In this document: positions 59,560 through 64,000 of the stretch, one piece after another
Layout: each line of letters begins with the position of its first letter
How positions within the stretch are numbered: the stretch's first letter is position 1
DNA from: Nisaea denitrificans DSM 18348
GTDB lineage: Bacteria > Pseudomonadota > Alphaproteobacteria > Thalassobaculales > Thalassobaculaceae
Assembly (NCBI RefSeq): GCF_000426505.1
Contig: NZ_AUFM01000011.1
Span: forward strand, 744,001 to 808,000
DNA length: 64,000 bases
Direction: 5' to 3'
The notes under the pieces: generated by a model
What the model saw: only the letters and a program-made list of their open reading frames with translations
Database searches by the model: none
Told to the model about the DNA's origin: nothing
Program-made: the position numbers and the translations under genes

Positions 59560-60786
59560 TTACAAACTTGTTCTGGCGCCCCGAGCCGCCAGTGCGATTG
59601 TGCCTGCTCCGGCAACAGCCAGTATAGCGGTGACCAAGAAGCTGCCGCTGTAGGTGCCCAGCAATTGGTAGCCGAGTGTGAAAATCGCCGGCCCGACAAT
59701 CACCCCTGAAAAAGTGAAGAACAGCGCCGCGCCAGTCATGTTTCCGGCTTTCCCGTCGGGGCTGTGCTGAACGACGGCAGACGCGAACACTCCGTTCCAG
59801 CCCATGGCCGTAAACCCGAAGACAAAAAACAGCGCATAAACAAGGCCAACGGGCCAATCCGGTGCGATGAAAACCGTTGCCAAAGCGGACAATCCCGTTA
59901 GCAGCGCATTGATGATGAGCGCGGCGAATCCGCTCCGGATACGATCCGCAAGAACTCCCCAGGCAATACGGCCGATGACGCCGGCAACCTGCACAGCAGT
60001 CAGCGCGAGGCCTGCCGCGACGAGCGTATAGCCGGTTTCCTCAACCAAGAAGGTGACGGCGAACGCATTCAGGGAAAGTTGGATCGCGGCCAGAAACAGC
60101 CCGGTAAAGCAAAGCCAGCGGATAGCAGGCAGTTTCCAGGCCGCTTTGATGTCGGCAAGAGGGGACCGGATGAGTGGGGCTGTGCGGGAACGGTCACTGT
60201 CCCAGCGCTTTCGGAAGAACTCCATGACGAGCGCCATCGTGAGTGCGGCGAGGATGGTCACTAGCATGCTGGTCTGCCAATCCAGCGCAAGGGCGATGGC
60301 AGGGGCGAAGGTGCTGGCTGCAATCCCGCCGAGCGGTACGCCGGTAAACCGGATGGAGAAGACGAGATTGCGGTTCTTCGGCGTGACAATCTTCGACATC
60401 AGATGGGCTGCCGGCGGATTGATCAGGCCGTAACCGAACCCGATGATGAAGGAGCCGAGCGCCATCAGGGACAGCACACCGCTGGCAATCACCAGATGAG
60501 CAAGGGCGAAGAGACAAAGGCTGACCTGGGAAACCCGCCAGGCACCGAGCCGTGCCACCAGACCTCCGGCAAGCAGGCTGGTGACCATCCCGCCGATATA
60601 GACCACGACGACCTGCAGGCCGATGAGCGAAGCATCAACGCCGAGCGCTGCAGCAGCCTCAGGCGCGATTGCCGGCAGCCACAGCGAGGCCATCGAGCCG
60701 ATCAGTTGGACCCAGATCATGAAGAAGACAACCGTCACCGTGTCGCGGAGAGGCGGTGACTGTTGGGTCTCTGTGGGGTGTGTCAT
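59560..60786 (-). CDS. MFS transporter
   Basis: 408 residues with twelve hydrophobic helices and the loop motif GGLVARLGAWRVSQ between helices 2 and 3. General MFS_1 fold. It follows the two TPP-decarboxylase subunit genes by 14 bases on the same strand, so it probably imports or exports a sulfonate, phosphonate or carboxylate linked to that enzyme. No substrate motif was recognised. Confidence 0.9.
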   Translation of the reverse strand: MTHPTETQQSPPLRDTVTVVFFMIWVQLIGSMASLWLPAIAPEAAAALGVDASLIGLQVVVVYIGGMVTSLLAGGLVARLGAWRVSQVSLCLFALAHLVIASGVLSLMALGSFIIGFGYGLINPPAAHLMSKIVTPKNRNLVFSIRFTGVPLGGIAASTFAPAIALALDWQTSMLVTILAALTMALVMEFFRKRWDSDRSRTAPLIRSPLADIKAAWKLPAIRWLCFTGLFLAAIQLSLNAFAVTFLVEETGYTLVAAGLALTAVQVAGVIGRIAWGVLADRIRSGFAALIINALLTGLSALATVFIAPDWPVGLVYALFFVFGFTAMGWNGVFASAVVQHSPDGKAGNMTGAALFFTFSGVIVGPAIFTLGYQLLGTYSGSFLVTAILAVAGAGTIALAARGARTSL

Positions 60787-60800
60787 TTCGGCGTGCGCCG

Positions 60801-61400
60801 TCAGTTCGGGTGCAATGCCTTGTCCGGGCCGAGTACGGCACTGCGGAAGGTGTTCTTCACGAACTTCCCGTCGCGTGGCGGCATGATGGTCTCACCGGTT
60901 GTCACATCGATCTTGATCACGGCAACGAGCGGGAACTGACCTTTTTTCAACACTGCGACCAGTTCATCCAGTTCTGCTTCATTCCGGACCGTCATTGTGT
61001 TGCCGATGCCGGCGCCGGCTGCCATGGCGGCGAGGTCTGTGCCGCGCCCGGTCGGTGCGGCCTGCATGCCTGTCTCGCCGTAATGCTCATTGTCGAGCAC
61101 GATGACGGCCAGGTTTTTTGGCTGTTGCAGGGCAATGGTCGAGAAGCTGCCGACGCCCATAAGCTGTTCGCCGTCTCCCGTGAGCACCCACACGGTGCGA
61201 TCCGGTTGTGCCAGGGCAAGTCCGAGCCCGGTCGGTGCCGCGCCGCCCATGCCGCCCCAGATGTAGAAATTCTCCGGGCGGTGATCGATCGCCGCAAGGT
61301 CCCATGTAGGGGAGCCGAGACCGCTGATACACAGGGCATCGCCACGTACGGCCATCAATTTCGTCACTACGTCGCGGCGGAAGAGTTTGTTATTGCTCAT
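60801..61400 (-). CDS. TPP-dependent decarboxylase beta subunit (sulfopyruvate/phosphonopyruvate type)
   Basis: 199 residues of a TPP-binding (C-terminal) domain. The segment GGMGGAAPTGLGLALAQP is followed by the TPP/Mg motif LTGDGEQLMGVGSFSTIA and VLDNEHYGETG (GDG-x(~27)-N pattern). It resembles ComE (sulfopyruvate decarboxylase beta) and the C-terminal half of phosphonopyruvate decarboxylase. Together with the alpha gene it makes one complete enzyme. It starts three bases after the alpha-subunit stop. Confidence 0.87.
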   Translation of the reverse strand: MSNNKLFRRDVVTKLMAVRGDALCISGLGSPTWDLAAIDHRPENFYIWGGMGGAAPTGLGLALAQPDRTVWVLTGDGEQLMGVGSFSTIALQQPKNLAVIVLDNEHYGETGMQAAPTGRGTDLAAMAAGAGIGNTMTVRNEAELDELVAVLKKGQFPLVAVIKIDVTTGETIMPPRDGKFVKNTFRSAVLGPDKALHPN

Positions 61401-61403
61401 TAT

Positions 61404-61949
61404 TCAATCTCCTGCCGCATCTTGCGCCGCTGGCGCCGAGAAGGCTTTCGCACCGATCAGTTTCTGGCCGATCAGAACGGCGACAGCTTCGCCACCATGG
61501 AAAGACATCATCAGTCCCGCTTGAATGGCATCCGCGGCATCCTCGGCCGTATCCGCGCGCAGGCAGCGCACACCGACCGCTTCGAGCACCGGCTCGACCG
61601 CACGCCCCATGGGCATTTGCCAGGGATTTGACTCGCCATAGTCGCCGCGCATGGTGACGATCATGAAAAGCGGGAAGGCGCAGGTTGTGGTCAGGGATGC
61701 GATCATGTTGATCGTATTGCCGACACCGCTGCTTTGCATCATGACGGCGCATTTCTGGCCGCCGAGCCAGGCACCTGCGGCAACCGCGATGCCTTCTTCC
61801 TCGGTCGTCAGCGGGACTGTCTGGATGTCGTTGTCTGCAAGGCTGGCTTTGATAATGCCGCTGAGGCCGGCATCCGGAACATAAGCGACCTGCTTGATTC
61901 CATGCTCCTTGAAGAGGCTGTGCGCGTTAGCGCTCCAATCGCCGCTCAT
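61404..61949 (-). CDS. TPP-dependent decarboxylase alpha subunit (sulfopyruvate/phosphonopyruvate type)
   Basis: 181 residues of a pyrimidine-binding (N-terminal) TPP domain. VAYVPDAGLSGIIKAS and TVPLTTEEEGIAVAAGAWLGG contain the catalytic glutamate that activates TPP, followed by MMQSSGVGNTINMIASL. It matches ComD and the N-terminal half of phosphonopyruvate decarboxylase. ATG follows GGGCAGGAAACAG. Whether the substrate is sulfopyruvate or phosphonopyruvate cannot be read here, since no comABC, suyAB, pepM or phnW gene lies nearby. Confidence 0.87.
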   Translation of the reverse strand: MSGDWSANAHSLFKEHGIKQVAYVPDAGLSGIIKASLADNDIQTVPLTTEEEGIAVAAGAWLGGQKCAVMMQSSGVGNTINMIASLTTTCAFPLFMIVTMRGDYGESNPWQMPMGRAVEPVLEAVGVRCLRADTAEDAADAIQAGLMMSFHGGEAVAVLIGQKLIGAKAFSAPAAQDAAGD

Positions 61950-62131
61950 CTGTTTCCTGCCCGTTTATTTGATTTACAACATCATGGCCTGCCGCCGCCG
62001 TAACTGTCCATGCGCGGGGGGCGGTTATTCGGAACCGGTCCCATTCCACGATGTCCATATTGCCAAGCAGTCCATTGTCTTGGTGCAGCGCCTGTCACAT
62101 AGTCGTCGCGACTAGAAACCGGGAATCGATC

Positions 62132-64000
62132 ATGTCGCTCAAGACCGACCGCCGCCTGATACCGACATCCGCCCATTGGGGTACCTATTTTGCCGAAGTC
62201 GAGAACGGCAAGCTCGTCGCCGTACACGATTACGAGAAAGACCCGGCCCCGGCCATCATTGGCCCTGGCATCGTCGATGCGATTGACGATGAGGTCCGTG
62301 TGCGCCGCCCTATGATCCGCAAAGGCTGGCTGGAGAACGGCCCGGCCTCGCGCGAAGGACGGGGCAGCGACCCCTATGTCGCCGTGCCGTGGGACGAGGC
62401 GCTCGACATGGCGGGGGCTGAGCTGAAGCGGATCGCGGATACGCACGGCAACGAGGCGATATTCGGCGGTTCCTACGGCTGGTCAAGCTCAGGCCGGTTC
62501 CATCATGCGCAAAGCCAGGTGCACCGGTTCCTGAACTGCATGGGCGGCTATGTGCGCCATGAAGGGACATACAGCTATGCGGCGGGGCAGGCGATCACGC
62601 CGCACGTCGTAGGTCACTTTAAGTATCTGCTCGACGAACATACGACCTGGCCGGTGATCGCCGAGACAAGCGAACTGGTGGTGATGTTTGGCGGCGTGCC
62701 GGTAAAGAACGGCCAGGTGACGTCCGGCGGCGTCGGTCGGCATACCGTGTTCGAAGGGCTGAAAACCGCCTACGAGATGGGGGTCGAGTTCGTCAATATC
62801 AGCCCGATCCGGAACGACGTGATCGAAATGGTCGAGCCCGAATGGATCGCCCCGCGCCCGAATACGGATGCGGCGATCATGCTGGCGCTGGCCCACACGC
62901 TCTATACCGAAGGCCTGCACGACGAAGGTTTCCTGGAAGACTACTGCGTTGGCTTCGACAAGTTCCTGCCTTATCTGCTGGGCAAGACTGACGGCCAGCC
63001 GAAGACGCCTGAGTGGGCGGAAGGGATCTCCGAGGTTCCGGCCGAAACCCTGAGAACGCTTGCCCGGCGCATGGCCGGTGGCCGGACCATGATCATGGTG
63101 GCCTGGAGCCTGCAGCGCGCGGATCATGGCGAGCAGCCTTACTGGTTGGCCATCCTGCTCGCTGCCATGCTCGGGCAGATTGGGTTGCCGGGAGGCGGCT
63201 TCGGGCTCGGTTACGGCTCGGAAAATGGCATCGGCAATCCGGTCGAAATGTTCAAATGGCCGGCGCTGCCCCAGGGCCGGAATCCTGTCGACAAGTTTAT
63301 CCCGGTCGCGCGGATCTCCGACATGCTGCTCAATCCCGGTGGCAGCTTCGAGTTCGATGGCGGAACGCACATTTATCCGGACATCAAGGCTGTCTATTGG
63401 GCGGGCGGGAACCCGTTCCATCATCATCAGGACCTGAACCGTCTCGTGCAGGCAATCCGCCGGCCGGACACAGTGTTTGTGAATGAAATCTGGTGGACCG
63501 CCCTGGCGCGGCATGCGGATTTCGTGTTCCCGACAACCACGGCTCTGGAACGCAACGATCTCTCCATGACGCACTGGGAGCAGACTATCGTCGCCATGCA
63601 GAAGGCGATCGAACCGGTTGGTGATTCCCGGCATGACTATGATGTTTTTACCGGGCTCGCGGAACGGATCGGTGTTGCCGATACTTTCACCGAGGGGCGG
63701 GACGAGGAAGCGTGGCTGCGCCATCTCTGGGATCAGGCACGGCAGCGTGCGGCGGAAGCCGATTTCGAGCTGCCCGATCTTGAGACCTTCCGGGAGATCG
63801 GCGCCATGGAGGTGCTGCAGCCGAAAGAGCCTGCTGTTCTGCTGCGGAAGTTCCGTGAAGACCCGGAGGCCAATCCGTTGACCACTCCGAGCGGCAAGAT
63901 CGAGCTTTTCTCGGAGGCCGTCGCGGGGTTTGGCTATGAAGACACGCCGGGGCATCCGGCTTGGGTAGAGCCCTACGAATGGCTAGGCTCACCTTTGACC
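62132..64000 (+). CDS. Molybdopterin-dependent reductase, BisC/TorA (DMSO reductase) type, 3' truncated by window end
   Basis: The frame from ATG 62132 stays open for 623 codons to the end of the window. The start MSLKTDRRLIPTSAHWGTYF lacks a twin-arginine signal, so the enzyme is cytoplasmic like BisC rather than periplasmic TorA. GSYGWSSSGRFHHAQSQVHR (about 113-132) contains the serine that coordinates molybdenum in this class, and EWIAPRPNTDAAIMLALAH follows. It reduces sulfoxides such as biotin or methionine sulfoxide, or amine N-oxides. No cytochrome partner is seen upstream. Confidence 0.92.
   Translation, partial: MSLKTDRRLIPTSAHWGTYFAEVENGKLVAVHDYEKDPAPAIIGPGIVDAIDDEVRVRRPMIRKGWLENGPASREGRGSDPYVAVPWDEALDMAGAELKRIADTHGNEAIFGGSYGWSSSGRFHHAQSQVHRFLNCMGGYVRHEGTYSYAAGQAITPHVVGHFKYLLDEHTTWPVIAETSELVVMFGGVPVKNGQVTSGGVGRHTVFEGLKTAYEMGVEFVNISPIRNDVIEMVEPEWIAPRPNTDAAIMLALAHTLYTEGLHDEGFLEDYCVGFDKFLPYLLGKTDGQPKTPEWAEGISEVPAETLRTLARRMAGGRTMIMVAWSLQRADHGEQPYWLAILLAAMLGQIGLPGGGFGLGYGSENGIGNPVEMFKWPALPQGRNPVDKFIPVARISDMLLNPGGSFEFDGGTHIYPDIKAVYWAGGNPFHHHQDLNRLVQAIRRPDTVFVNEIWWTALARHADFVFPTTTALERNDLSMTHWEQTIVAMQKAIEPVGDSRHDYDVFTGLAERIGVADTFTEGRDEEAWLRHLWDQARQRAAEADFELPDLETFREIGAMEVLQPKEPAVLLRKFREDPEANPLTTPSGKIELFSEAVAGFGYEDTPGHPAWVEPYEWLGSPLT

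Noticed and set aside
62489-63955. 488-residue minus-strand open frame
   Set aside because: Antisense to the molybdopterin enzyme, whose plus-strand frame is open over the same stretch with family motifs. The minus frame has no recognisable domain.

Overview
The window reads as chromosomal DNA of a free-living, probably marine, alphaproteobacterium, most likely near Rhodospirillales. This is inferred from the high GC content, the mix of ATG, GTG and TTG starts behind Shine-Dalgarno sites, and a gene complement typical of alphaproteobacteria: ligase-associated DNA repair genes, the YcgN family, fused MnmC, fused CysNC, a TIGR04372-type glycosyltransferase, and many PAS/CHASE kinases. I cannot name the genus from the sequence alone. 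No prophage, insertion sequence, plasmid function or CRISPR array was seen. One tRNA (Thr, anticodon UGU) is present.

Layout. 0-3.6 kb: SCO copper chaperone, flavin reductase, lone glycosyltransferase, AEC transporter. 3.7-7.2 kb: a minus-strand zinc operon (zur, znuC, a COG0523 GTPase, a zinc alcohol dehydrogenase) with a candidate Zur box. 7.3-16.3 kb: two facing operons forming a photo-oxidative and lipid-modification locus (DUF6134, SDR and SnoaL-like genes facing photolyase, flavin amine oxidase, DUF1365, cyclopropane-synthase-like methyltransferase, MFS and DUF3833). Each operon starts with a TGATCC-N18-TAA promoter, the form bound by the singlet-oxygen sigma factor RpoE of Rhodobacter. 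16.4-25.7 kb: the four ligase-associated DNA damage genes (pdeM, Lhr-like helicase, exonuclease, ligase), split by a cold-shock gene, small unknown genes, a crotonase and a SIS-domain protein. 25.8-29.2 kb: a SufR-like regulator, then an ECF sigma/anti-sigma pair behind a 2OG-Fe(II) oxygenase fused to a peroxiredoxin-like domain without its cysteine. 29.3-32.1 kb: sulfate activation (cysD, cysNC). 32.2-35.7 kb: a D-amino-acid locus (D-arginine-dehydrogenase-like enzyme, D-aminoacylase, isochorismatase-fold hydrolase). 35.7-38.1 kb: PilZ protein, amidase, glyoxalase-fold protein. 38.2-41.2 kb: a second zinc locus, a ZrgA-type operon (DUF2796, ABC ATPase, FtsX-like permease, DUF3299), with a second Zur box at the same distance from its first gene. 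41.3-46.9 kb: small membrane protein, YcgN, hydrolase, SCP2-like protein, SDR, cupin, mnmC. 47-55 kb: a CHASE histidine kinase, an RHH protein, tRNA-Thr, two unknown proteins and a five-PAS hybrid kinase. 55-64 kb: DMT transporter; hydrolase, decarboxylating dehydrogenase and aldo-keto reductase operon; MFS with a two-subunit TPP decarboxylase of the sulfopyruvate/phosphonopyruvate type; and the start of a BisC/TorA-type molybdoenzyme that runs off the window.

The strongest regulatory reading is that two stress regulons can be seen directly in the DNA. One is a zinc-starvation regulon, with two loci about 34 kb apart sharing a palindrome at the same offset. The other is a light/singlet-oxygen regulon, with two facing operons sharing a sigma-factor promoter. 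The matching RpoE-ChrR pair is not in the window. The ECF factor at 27.4-28.0 kb has a different kind of anti-sigma partner and is probably a separate system.
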